NCBI GenBank assembly: GCA_014529385.2
Contig: CM043944.1
Span: 85,961,884 to 86,025,883 of the forward strand
Origin: Adiantum capillus-veneris
Taxonomy: Eukaryota > Streptophyta > Polypodiopsida > Polypodiales > Pteridaceae
Direction of reading: 5' to 3'
Length of the DNA stretch: 64,000 nucleotides
The notes beneath the pieces are model-generated. The model was not told the DNA's origin. It was given only the letters and a program-made list of their open reading frames with translations, and did no database searches. The translations under genes and the position numbers were made by a program. Of the stretch, positions 54,430-64,000 are shown piece after piece (positions within the stretch are counted from its first letter, which is position 1; every line of letters starts with the position of its first letter).

Positions 54430-55099
54430 AGCATGGCATGATAGAAAGCCTTCTATTGAGAACATGCGTGTTTTTGACTGTTTGGCATATGCTTTGGTGC
54501 CACAAACACAGTGCAGAAAATTGGATGATAAGGTTGTCAAATGTATTTTTGTTGGTTATAGTGTTGAAAGCAAAGGTTACAAATTATATCATCCGCAAAC
54601 AAAGCGTATTTTGGTTTCATGGGATGTAGTGTTTGTGGAAGATTCTGTTCAGCCCTTGCTGTCATGTACTAGAGACAATAATGTAAGCTCATAGGACATT
54701 TATGACACTTTGTTTCCCCTTTCTTAGTGGTGGAAATACGAATGTAAGTTCCAATGAGGCAAATGTACAGCCTATGGGGGTTTCTGAAAATGTTACAGAT
54801 TAGCCTATTACTGATGCAGATGTACATGATGTACTTGATGAGGAAAGGTCTGAAAATGAGTAGGCTAGAGGTATGCCAAAATGGCTGGTGCACGCTTTGC
54901 ATGACAGTAAACAGGATGCACCTTTGTCTAGTCGTACTCGTTCAGGCTCTCGCCATGCATCTTATGCATCAGATTGTTATGCTTTGGCTATGTATAGCTT
55001 ACATGATGTTGAGGAACCTCTATCTTTTGATGAAGCACATAATTCAGAAAATTGGATGGCTGCCATGCAATCATAATATGATGCACTTATAGAAAATTA
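54430..55099 (+). pseudogene. Copia B integrase C-terminus and RT lead-in
   Basis: PYEAWHDRKPSIENMRVFDC, CIFVGYSVESKGYKLYHPQT and VVFVEDSVQPLLSC, then a TAG after NVSS. A shared TAG in NVTD* (about 54809) and a second one precede PLSSRTRSGSRHASYASDCY. SFDEAHNSENWMAAMQS ends at a TAA (55074) that Copia A lacks. Confidence 0.85.
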
Positions 55100-55936
55100 C
55101 ATATGGACTTTATGTGATTTTCCTCCTGGAAAGAAGGCCATTGGTATGAAGTGGGTTTACAAATTGAAACGCAAGCCGGATGGTGAGATCGACCCCATAA
55201 GGCTCGACTTGTTGCAAAGGGTTATGCATAGCAAAAAGGCATAGATTATGAAGAGACTTTTGCTCCCACTTGTCGTATGACTACTGTGCGTTTTCTATGT
55301 GCATTGGCAGCTCATTTTGGTTGGGATGTACATCAATCAGACATTGTTACTGCTTTCTTGAATGGTGACATATTTGAGGAAGTTTATGTAACACAGCCTC
55401 GTGGTTTTGTCATACAAGGACAAGAGGGCAAAGTGTGCAAATGTAAGAAGGCTTTGTATGGGTTGAAGCAATCTCCTCGTGCTTGGTATGAGAAAGTTGA
55501 CACTCATTTGGTCAAACAAGGCTTTCGTAACAGTCCAATAGAAAGCACATTGTATGTAAAGCGTGAGGGTGATGTACTTCGCATTGTGGTTCTTTCTGTC
55601 GATGATTTGCTGATCACTGGACCAAATGAGAGACATATTGTTGAATTTAAAGCTGATTTAAATGCTACTTTCAAGATGAAAGATTTGGGGTTGTTGCATC
55701 ATTACTTGGGTATACAATTTAAGCAGTGTGATGGTGGTATTGCCTTGTGTCAGAAAAGTTACTTAGAGACATTGCTAGGTAAGTTTGGACTTGAAGATTG
55801 CAAACCTATTTCCACTCCCATGGAAACAGGTTTGAAGTTGAGTCTACATGATGCTGGCGATCCTGCCGATGTCACTCTTTACCAAATTGTTGTTGGCTAC
55901 CTCATTTATGTATGCAACACGAGGCCAGATATTTAG
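55100..55936 (+). pseudogene. Copia B reverse transcriptase
   Basis: GKKAIGMKWVYKLKRKPDGE, then a one-base loss in GEIDPIRL, then open from 55277: FGWDVHQSDIVTAFLNGDIF (palm A), YVTQPRGFVIQGQEGKVCKC, KALYGLKQSPRAWYEKVDTH and VVLSVDDLLITGPNE. The catalytic box is S-V-D-D instead of Y-V-D-D. A TAG after NTRPDI closes it. Confidence 0.9.
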
Positions 55937-56541
55937 TTTGTAGTCTCATAGGTCAACAGATTTATGCATAGCCCAAGGTCTAAGCATTGCAAGCTGTTAA
56001 GAGGGTTTTCCGCTACCTTAGTGGCACTTTACATCTTGGCTTGTTTTATCCCAAGGGGGGATCATTGCCGCCAGACTTACATGCTTTTTGGGACTCAAGT
56101 TGTTTTGACATGCGAGTGTCCACAAGTGGTTTTTGTTTCATGCTTGGCAGTTCATGTATATCATGGTTGAGCAAGAAGCAACCTACTGTGGCCACTTCGA
56201 GTTGTGAGGCTGAGTACAGGGCAGTCTTCACAGCTACGGTTCAGTGTGTATGGCTCAAACGCAATATGGTTGATTTGAGTGTTGGACAGGACACTGCCAA
56301 TACTATCTACACTGATAGTCAGAGCGCATTGGCAATTGCGAGGAACCCAGTTTTTCATGCTCGCACAAAGCACATTGAGGTGCATGACCACTATGTCAAG
56401 GAGAGGGTCTCAGCAGGAGAGATCAGCTTGGCTTATGTGCCAACACAGGACAACCTTGTAGATCTTTTCACAAAGGCATTGTCTCGTGAGAAGCTTGAAG
56501 CTTTCCGCAAAGCTTTGGGCTTACTCCCCTTTGTGGACTGA
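55937..56541 (+). pseudogene. Copia B RNase H
   Basis: Open from 55987. VKRVFRYLSGTLHLGLFYP, then LHAFWDSSCFD where a Y-x-D-A-D-W-A motif is usual. SSCEAEYRAVFTATVQCVWL, IYTDSQSALAIARNPVFHAR, HIEVHDHYVKERV and NLVDLFTKALSREKLEAFRK are as expected. The final KALGLLPFVD and TGA are the natural end of Copia pol. The metal-binding D, E, D, D series is still visible. Confidence 0.9.
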
Positions 56542-56604
56542 TCACGTCCTCAGGGCATGGCACTTCCCTTCACTCATGTGCCATCTCTCGTTCACCGCAT
56601 CACT

Positions 56605-56614
56605 TTAGGGGGGG
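56605..56614 (+). other. Copia B polypurine tract
   Basis: TTAGGGGGGG two bases before the 3' LTR. Confidence 0.75.
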
Positions 56615-56616
56615 TT

Positions 56617-56843
56617 TGTTACCATATACATGTGGTAGTGATGTGTGTGAACACACTAGGACCGCCGAGGCATTTTTTCCCTCTTTAGGAGGTTTTTTCC
56701 CCCGAGCATTGTATATACGCCCATCACTCTAGGGCTATCTATCTTTCAATTGCACACTAAGTAACACACTCTCTATTGTGTGCCTCGAGATTCCTTCATC
56801 TTCTCCAAGCTGTGTGTGTTTCTCTGCAGCCCTAATTCCAACA
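56617..56843 (+). mobile_element. Copia B 3' LTR
   Basis: 227 bp, TGTTACCATATAC to CTAATTCCAACA, followed by the ATTGT target-site duplication. It matches the Copia A 5' LTR in length. Confidence 0.92.
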
Positions 56844-56848
56844 ATTGT
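56844..56848 (+). repeat. Copia B right target-site duplication
   Basis: ATTGT, matching 44245-44249. Confidence 0.75.
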
Positions 56849-56889
56849 GGCAAGCAAGGTTTTTAACTTTTTTCTATAAAGCATAGAAA

Positions 56890-57009
56890 ATCATTTTCCT
56901 GAGTCGTATTTCACATATGCTAGCTTGCGTGTAAGGGGGGCTCAATGATCCAATAAAACAAATGTTTCATATTGTATACGTTATCAAGACAATAAATGGA
57001 CAACTGGGC

Positions 57010-57018
<9 letters not shown>
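56890..57018 (-). repeat. Right inverted-repeat arm flanking Copia B
   Basis: Reverse complement of 43810-43937. It contains CATATGCTAGCTTGCGTG and TGGACAACTGGGCCAAAC and ends in a CT microsatellite at 57018-57051. Confidence 0.8.

Positions 57019-57051
<33 letters not shown>
57018..57051 (+). repeat. (CT)n microsatellite
   Basis: About 17 CT units, continuing the inverted arm outward as GA does on the left. Confidence 0.95.
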
Positions 57052-57053
<2 letters not shown>

Positions 57054-59624
57054 TAATAAATATCTCGCTCTTTATCTTGGCAACAAACCACAATTCTCCC
57101 ACCTCTCGAAGCCTCTTATTTGCTGGCTCAATGCACCTAGCATAAAAAAAAATACTGGCATCCTAATTTTGCACCCCTCCTTAACCTTGTAAAGCACCCC
57201 CACCACCACCATTTGTTTCCTTTTTATTAAAGAGGGTTTTTTTTACTTTCTCCAGCCAAATGTTGAATCACCATTAGTTTTTGTACATGTGCCATTTCTT
57301 TTTCTCCCCTCTTAAATGTCCCCCCCCCCCCCCAAAAAAAAATAAAAAAAATAAAAACAATATTTGCACCATGTGACTTGTCCCTTCTTTTTAGCCTCTC
57401 TTATCTTGATGTTATTCCCTCAAATTTTTCATTGTCACACAAAAATCGCTCTATTTAACTCATTGTACCTAGATACCCCTCTTTCCTCCTCTTAGTCCTC
57501 CCATTGTACCCATTCATGAATTTGTAGCCCTCTACCCTCCATTTATAAGAACCTCCACCTCTTGTGAAAGATGAGCACTATTGATGAGCTTAATCTAGTT
57601 AAACACGTTTAATGGTTTTATCTTTGTGTCTCTCCCCTTCCCTCCTCTCCTCTCCCTTTTCTTTCTCATTTTTCCTTATTATCATGAGATAAGAATCACT
57701 CACTTATTTTTCAAACATAGAACCTTTATCTGTATGGATGAACAATAGCATCAGAGTTGATTTTATTCTCCAATACTAAGGAATAATTGTTAGAGCCTTT
57801 TATCACCCTTGGTACCTAATTGAGTTATGTTTAAACACCGGCTTGGTAACATGACACTTTTATGTCCTTGGACACTTTTGTGTCTTCTTAAGTGAACAAC
57901 TTCCTAGAATAGTGAGCAACTTCCTAAAATTGTTGCTTGAGATACCAAGTAGCTTCTAAAGTGGTTTATATCCACAAAGCTAGCTCATGATCTTGGAAAA
58001 AGTTGAATTTTTTTTGGTCTAGTGATTTGATCTTTAGAGTTTGGTTTGAATATAATTTTTAAACTTAAGTTGAGCCAAAAAAAAGTGTGCTTTTATTGGT
58101 CAATTTTTATTGAATTGACATTAGACCACCCTAAAACAAAACTTAATCCCCTTTAAAGTGCTACACATATAGCATGGGTAACTCTTACAATGTTTTCATG
58201 CTTCTTATAGGTGGAAAGCCTATGTATTGGAAGCTATGGTCCATTTGTAAAAAAGTCTTTGTGCTAATTTATTAGTAAAAATTGCACTTTGATGAATATT
58301 TTGGAAGTGTTTTTAAAATTATAAGGCAAGTTTGAGTATGGTCATGGAATGATTACTATGTAACTCTTCTTCCTTGAGTTTTTGGGCCCTAAGACCCTAA
58401 ATAGCAAATAACACAGAGGTGGGAGTGATTTTGCTTTTTACTAGGATTGGACTCATTTTGAGTTGTGATCATGTTGTCTTCAAATTTCTAAATTTTGTTC
58501 AATCAACATGGTGCGTTTGAAGCTTAGGTCCAAGCATACGATCTCAATTTGGCACCAGCTTAATACGTTTATAAGAGATAAGGAAGGCCGCATTGTGGAT
58601 GCCAATTTTTTCATTCGAGCAGATTTTATACTTCATAAAGGTCATGTCATGCTATTGCATTTTTTTTGGAGCCATATCTATTTATATGTCTTTGTGTTAT
58701 TGCTTGCATTTTATTCTCTATATGTGTTGCACCTCCGCTATGCTGTGTTCAGCTGCATCCATTTGATCATCGTGCACACTATGTTGCCATAAAAATGACA
58801 CTCTTAGTCATGTGTGAGAAAGGTGTAAGCTTCTTTGCAATGCAGGAAAGTCTTGAAACAATCAAGAGAAGATTATTCAAGGGCATTATTGATAGAAAAT
58901 CACAATTTAGTTCATTTTTAACCAATTGAAAGTGTAAAATCTTGGCTAGATTTTAAGCTTGTCTTGAAGGAAAACAAAAAAAAATCACATGTTTTCATGT
59001 AAACTAAATGGACGAATCCTTCAATTTGTGACCTTGAAATCAAAAAAAATTGTGGACTGGGATTGTTTTGGGGACATTGGTCAAGTTCCAATTGGTCTAA
59101 GGTTGTTTTTTAAAATCTTTATTCAAAAAATGAGATTTAAAGGGTGCCTTTTGCAAGATTCCTACTCATGAAGGAGAAGAGGAGCAGGATATCCATTTGG
59201 CACCTTGTCATGCAGAGAGAGTGTTGCAATTGTGAGCATTATTGTGTGCATGTGTGTCTATTTAAAGGGATACATATTTTCTACTTGTTGAAATTGACAA
59301 AAGAGAGAAGAAAGCTGTGATTGAATCTATGAGGCCAAGGGACAGTGTGAAGTAGCTCGGGGGTTGCCTAAGAGTGCGTCTAGATGTTCATTTACTTTCT
59401 CTACTAGTACAAATTCGCCTGATCCCGCACTTTGGATTTCACTTTCTTCTCAAGCTCTATGTCTGTTGGTGTTTCTGGCTTTTGAAGTGATCGCCTTTCA
59501 AGTGTTTCTAGTCTGTCTTTGGCTCGCTGTAATTCTTTCGTTATGACATTTTGTTCTCTTTCTTTCCTCACTTCTACCCGTGCCTTTTTAGATTTCCATG
59601 TGTTTCGTTGGCTTTTTCGTTCAA
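57052..59624. other. Non-coding stretch; no gene recognised
   Basis: AT-rich, with a C run followed by an A run at about 57320-57350. Frames of up to 94 codons (58508-58792, 58666-58929) have no motif. MVRLKLRSKHTISIWHQLNT is the only protein-like start and is not supported. This is the only long part of the window without a clear element. Confidence 0.5.
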
Positions 59625-59626
59625 TG

Positions 59627-60286
59627 TGATAGGAAATAAGACGTAGCTAAATATATAATTGAGTAGATTACTTAATGGAAAGAGACAAATTTACATACAC
59701 GAGATTATAGAGTAGAGAGAGAGAGAGAGAGAGATTACACACGATATACGTGGTTCACCCAATGTGGGCTACGTCCACGGGAAAGCAGCCACTCAATGGC
59801 TTTAGTACTTCAAAACAAGAAGTATTTTACAAAGGGATTATACCCTTAATGGAGCTCCCGCCTTGCTTCACTCTCACCACCTCACACTCACCTTGTTGCA
59901 TCAACTTCACACTCTGAAATGTGTGTAGAAATGGCCTCCTTTTAAAGGCCAAAAGGGCTGCCTCTCATAAGTGTAGCCGCCCTTGTGCGAATAAGTCCAA
60001 ATCGGACCCTCCAATCCGCCCATGTGTGGCCGCCCTTGAGAAGACAATTCCGCTTTTGAATTCGGCCACCGGCCATTGACTACCGGCCACCGGCCAACCA
60101 ACCGATTGTTTTCTGACCACTTTCCAGCCGTCGTCCGGCCATAATATTCCGACGAAAAGGAATATTTTGGTTTTCGGCGAGTGATTTTCCTTCACGCACG
60201 ATGGCTTCTCCTCATAATGGGGGCCTTACAAATGTGCGTTTTTACCACAGAAAATTACAAGGGTAAATCAGGCTCCATACTTAACA
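59627..60286 (-). mobile_element. Copia C 3' LTR
   Basis: About 660 bp. On the minus strand it starts TGTTAAGTATGGAGCC after a purine stretch and ends near CCTATCA. It contains a GA microsatellite (59714-59735), CCGGCCACCGGCC-type GC-rich repeats near 60065-60100 and a TTTAAAAGG TATA-like box at about 59940. The left limit could be 59625. Confidence 0.75.
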
Positions 60287-60299
60287 ATCTCCCACTTGG
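60287..60299 (-). other. Copia C polypurine tract
   Basis: Minus-strand CCAAGTGGGAGAT directly before TGTTAAG. Confidence 0.6.
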
Positions 60300-60346
60300 A
60301 GACTGATCTCCAAACCAAACCTGTGACTGCTTTCCATCCTGGCTTC

Positions 60347-61519
60347 TTATCCTTGAATGCCAATTGAAGATGAGCAAAAGCTCAACTTCTCCTTGTTGAC
60401 CACCTTTGTAAACATGTCTGCAGGATTTTCACTTGTATGCACCTTTCCTAGCTTTAGCTGTCCCTCTTCCAAAAGAGTGCGTATGAAGTGATATCTCACC
60501 TCAATGTGCTTTATCCTTGAATGAAAGGTTGAGTTCTTTGCAAGATGGATAGCGCTTTGGCTATCACTATACAAGACACAATTGTCTTGTTTGAATCCAC
60601 GCTCTTCTAAGAATCTGTGAAGACACATAATTTCTTTGCTTGCCTCCGTCATTGCTACATACTCCGCTTCCGTGGTAGAAAGTGAAACCACTTTCTGCAG
60701 CTTTGAAGCCCAGCTTACTGCTGTGCCTCCAACCATGAACACATAGCCAGTAGTGCTCCTTCGAGTATCTTTGTCACCTGCCATATCTGCATCAACATAC
60801 CCTTCTAGAAAAATATCAGTTCCTCCAAAATACAAAGCATTTGTTGTTGTCCCTTTTAGATACCTAAGTATCCACTTCACATCTTGCCAATGCTCTTTAC
60901 CTGGGTTGTCCATGAACCTACTCACAACTCCCACTGCATGTGCAATGTCTAGCCTTGTCCAGACCATAGCATACATTAGAGAACCTACCGCTGCAGCATA
61001 TGGAACTTTAGACATATAGGCTATCTCCTCTTGTGTCTTTGGACACATATCCTTCATTAGTTTAAAATGACCAGCCAAAGGTGTAGAAACTGGTTTTGCA
61101 TTTTGCATTGCAAAACTTTCTAGTACCTTCTTGATGTAATCTTCTTGAGATAGATTTATTGTCTTCTTCGTCCTGTCCCTTGATATTTTCATACCAAGTA
61201 TCCTCTTTGCAGCACCTAAATCTTTCATTGAAAAAGATTTAGACAGCTCCTCTTTTAAGTCTTTGATGTCCTGCATGTTAGCACTTGCAATCAACATGGC
61301 ATCAACATACAACATTAGGATGATGAATTTCCCATCTCCCAAATTCTTCGTGTAGACGTAGTGATCCGAGTTGCATCTTGTGAATCCATGATCCAACATC
61401 CATCGACCAAACTTCAAGTACCATTGTCTTGATGCTTTCTTTAAACCATACAAGCTCTTCTTTAATCTGCAAACCATTTTCTCCTTACCTTTTACTTCAT
61501 ACCCCTTTGGTTGAAGCAC
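60347..61519 (-). pseudogene. Copia C reverse transcriptase (palm onward) and RNase H
   Basis: 390 codons. CRLKKSLYGLKKASRQWYLK and IILMLYVDAMLIASANMQDI, where the catalytic Y-V-D-D is Y-V-D-A. MKDLGAAKRILGMKISRDRT and YAAAVGSLMYAMVWTRLDIA follow. RNase H has EGYVDADMAGDKDTRRSTTG, LSTTEAEYVAMTEASKEIMC, LYSDSQSAIHLAKNSTFHSR and TSENPADMFTKVVNKEKLSF, so all four acidic positions are kept. The frame joins the preceding one by a one-base shift at about 61510. Confidence 0.93.
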
Positions 61520-62396
61520 TGTAGATTTCCTCCTCTAAGTCACCGTGAGGGAATGCCATATTTACATCCATTTGCTTGAGATTTAGATCATGAGCAGCCA
61601 CAAGGCTTAAGACAAGCCTAATTGAGTTCATTTTTACAACAGGAGAAAATATTTCATTGAAGTCAATACCTTTCTTTGGAGAAAACCCTTTTACCACAAG
61701 CCTAGACTTGTACCTTCTCTTCCCACCTTCTTCTTCCTTCAGCTTGTACACCCATTTGTTTTGAAGTGCCCGCTTACCTTTAGGCAACTCAACCAACTCC
61801 CATGTTTGGTTGCGATGTAGTGAGTCCATCTCCACTTGCATGCTCTTCGTCCATTCTTCTTTGGATTCATGTTGCATAGCTTCTTCGTATGATTCTGGCT
61901 CTCCAGAATCTGAGATCAAGAGATGGTTGAAGGAAGGAACAAACCTTTCTGGAGGTCTACTTGCTCTTGTAGATCTTCGGGGAATAGGTTGAGGCTCCTC
62001 ATTTGGTTGACGTTGTTGCACATTGTCACCGTTTGCAGTCCTTGAGTTTTCACCGTCCTCAAGCTCCATGTACTCATCACTTGTTTCTTTTGTTTGTTTT
62101 CTTTCCAAGTAATCTTTGTACATATTTTGTTCGTTAAAAATTACATCCCTACTCCTTAAGATTTTACCATCTTCAGGATTCCATAGGCGATACCCAAAGT
62201 CACCTTCTCCATAGCCAATGAAGAAACACTTTTTGGACTTTGCATCTAGCTTTGATCTTAGGCTTCTATTTATGTGCATGAAAGCCTCACACCCAAACAC
62301 TTTGAGAAATGCATAATTCACCGGTTTACCTGTCCATGCCTCTTCTGGAACTCCCCCATACAATGCCGTTGAGGGTGACCGGTTGATTAAGTACAC
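61497..62396 (-). pseudogene. Copia C integrase C-terminus and RT start
   Basis: 299 codons. VYLINRSPSTALYGGVPEEA, FLKVFGCEAFMHINRSLRSK and CFFIGYGEGDFGYRLWNPED close the integrase. An acidic linker (EDGENSRTANGDNVQQRQPN) follows, then SKEEWTKSMQVEMDSLHRNQ, WELVELPKGKRALQNKWVYK and GFSPKKGIDFNEIFSPVVKM, with MDVNMAFPHGDLEEEIYS as palm A. In palm A the usual T-A-F-L-H is N-M-A-F-P-H. Confidence 0.92.
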
Positions 62397-62423
62397 AGAC
62401 GTACTTACAGCTTCCGTCCAAAG

Positions 62424-64000
62424 CTAAAATGGTAGGCCTGCATGTAGCCGCATGCTTCGTGCTCGCTCCATGATTGTCCTGTTCATCCTTTCCGAAATCC
62501 CATTTTGTTGAGGTGTCCTTGGGGTTGTCCTTTGCCTCTGAATTCCATTGCTAGCACAAAAGCTTTCAAAAGCTTGGCTGCAATATTCACCTCCATTGTC
62601 GGATCTGAGACATTTAACCTTGGTACCTGTTTCATTCTCCACAAAGGCTTTCCACCTTTGAAATATGGAAAATACATCGGATTTATTCTTCATGACATAA
62701 ACCCATGTTTTTCTAGTCGCATCGTCTATGAATGTTACATAGTATAATGAGCCACCAAGTGATGGTGTACTTGCAGGACCCCAAACATCATAATGAACCA
62801 ACTCAAGTTTTTTATTTTTTCTTTCATTTCCTGATTTTTGAAATTTTACCCTCTTTTGTTTACCATAAACACAATCTTCACAGAACTCTAAATCCACTTC
62901 TTTCAAACCTGGTAGAAGCTTCTTTGTTTGAAGGATTTGCATTCCTTTGGCACTCATATGCCCAAGTCGATAGTGCCACACTGTACTGTCAACTTCTGTA
63001 CTTGTTGCACAAGCTGAAGGTTGCGTGCTAACAGTACACAAGTAAAGTGTACCGACCTTTTCTCCCTTGGAAACCACCAAAGATCCCTTTGAGATCTTCC
63101 ACCGTTTGTTTCCCAATGCAATGTTGTAACCTTCATCGTCCAATTGTCCTGTAGAGATCAAATTTTTGCGAAGAGAAGGAACATGCCTAACATCTTTAAG
63201 CTTCCGTTCATTTCCATTAGCAGTTTTGACAGAAACTGTACCTTTGCCTACAATCTCACAAGCTTCATTCCAACCGACACCACACAAGTATACATACCCA
63301 AAATTACCTTTGGTGTAATCTTGGAAATGTTGCTTGTGTGGTGTCGCATGGAATGAAGCCCCGGAATCTACTATCCAGGAATTAGACACATTGTCTAATG
63401 AGAGAATTAGAGCATCTTGCTCTACTTTACCTGCCACATTGGCCTCCGATGTTGGCTTGTTGTCTTGAGACTCAGTCTCCTTCTTCTTCTTGGACCAGCA
63501 ATCCTTCTTGACGTGGCCCTTCTTGCCGCAATTCCAACATTCAAGAACTGACTTTGTGCGTGACTTGCTCCGCCTTGAGCGATCACGACCCTTTTGGTTT
63601 TTGAACCTCTCCTTAAGCCTTCCTCTTGTTTCCACTGACAATGCAGCACTTGATGATTCTCCTTTGCTTCTCCTTCGTATTTCCTCACTTAGGAGAACAC
63701 CCACAACATCATCAAACTTAAGAGTATTTGTACCAGAGATAGAATTACTTACAACCATCACAAGGCTATCCTAACTATCCGGTAGAGATGATAGTATAAG
63801 GAGAGCTCGCACTTCATCATCGAAATTGATTTTCACCGATCAAAGTTGACTTATGTTTGTGTTAAATTCATTTAGGTGTTCTGCAATTGAACCATTCTCT
63901 GCCATCTTTAGATTGAACAAGCGCTTCATAAGAAATACCTTATTGGATGCTGATGGTTTCTCGTAGCAGTCGTCAAGTGACTTCATCAAGTCCTCCGTGG
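62424..64000 (-). pseudogene. Copia C gag (partial), protease and integrase core
   Basis: Runs off the right edge. Gag upstream of 63761 is recognisable (KRLFNLKMAENGSIAEHLNE) but has a TGA after ISQL and a TAG in LPDS*DSL, so the ATG at 63759-63761 is not the natural start. Then FDDVVGVLLSEEIRRRSKGE, knuckle CWNCGKKGHVKKDC, protease SWIVDSGASFHATPHKQHF, pre-integrase VWHYRLGHMSAKGMQILQTK with CEDCVYGKQ, and integrase LELVHYDVWGPASTPSLGG, CLRSDNGGEYCSQAF and TPQQNGISERMNRTIMERAR. A TAG after HAGLPF (62424) cuts the integrase. Confidence 0.93.

Noticed and set aside
58508-58929. Possible small membrane protein
   Set aside because: Hydrophobicity comes from T-rich DNA; no family resemblance and no supporting context.

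Overview
The window is plant nuclear DNA made mostly of decayed transposable elements. I see no intact host gene. The only host-gene relics are a broken cluster of pentatricopeptide-repeat (PPR, PLS-type) units at about 7.74-12.0 kb and two copies of a membrane fragment resembling a PGG domain. The PPR style (VDMYAKCGAL..A.KVL.ELPVR), abundant LTR retrotransposons and long microsatellites suggest a land plant with a large repeat-rich genome. A fern-like organism is my best guess, by inference only.

Layout, left to right. 1-3.9 kb: a truncated LTR with its primer-binding site, a coiled-coil/accessory coding remnant ('element X'), a polypurine tract and an LTR-like block. 4.0-6.4 kb: AT-rich DNA and a tandem array of about 440 bp units. 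6.4-7.2 kb: PGG-like relic. 7.7-12 kb: PPR pseudogene cluster. 12.9-16.3 kb: non-coding DNA with a LINE 3' fragment and microsatellites. 16.35-19.88 kb: Copia A, truncated inside its reverse transcriptase. 19.9-33.6 kb: Gypsy 1, carrying a nested 6.8 kb LINE (22,485-29,294) with a perfect 17 bp target-site duplication. 34.3-37.8 kb: second copy of element X. 37.8-44.2 kb: second copy of the non-coding block. 44.25-56.84 kb: Copia B, with both LTRs and a 5 bp target-site duplication, split by Gypsy 2 (minus strand, about 45.1-52.57 kb). 56.85-59.6 kb: no gene recognised. 59.63-64.0 kb: Copia C (minus strand), running off the right edge.

The large-scale structure is a direct duplication: 1117-19883 matches 35981-55213 block by block. 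Both copies share the same stop codons and frameshifts, so already-dead DNA was copied. Copy A alone has the PPR cluster and the LTR-like block at 3048. Copy B alone has Gypsy 2 and the right part of the Copia element.

The most unusual signals are in the elements. Gypsy 1 appears to carry a second retropepsin-like domain downstream of its integrase and two tandem integrase zinc-binding modules. Gypsy 2 has gag and protease but no reverse transcriptase, followed by repeated W(V/I)PK motifs that also occur near the 3' end of Gypsy 1. The LINE has a large unrecognised domain at the end of ORF1 and an ATGA overlap between ORF1 and ORF2.
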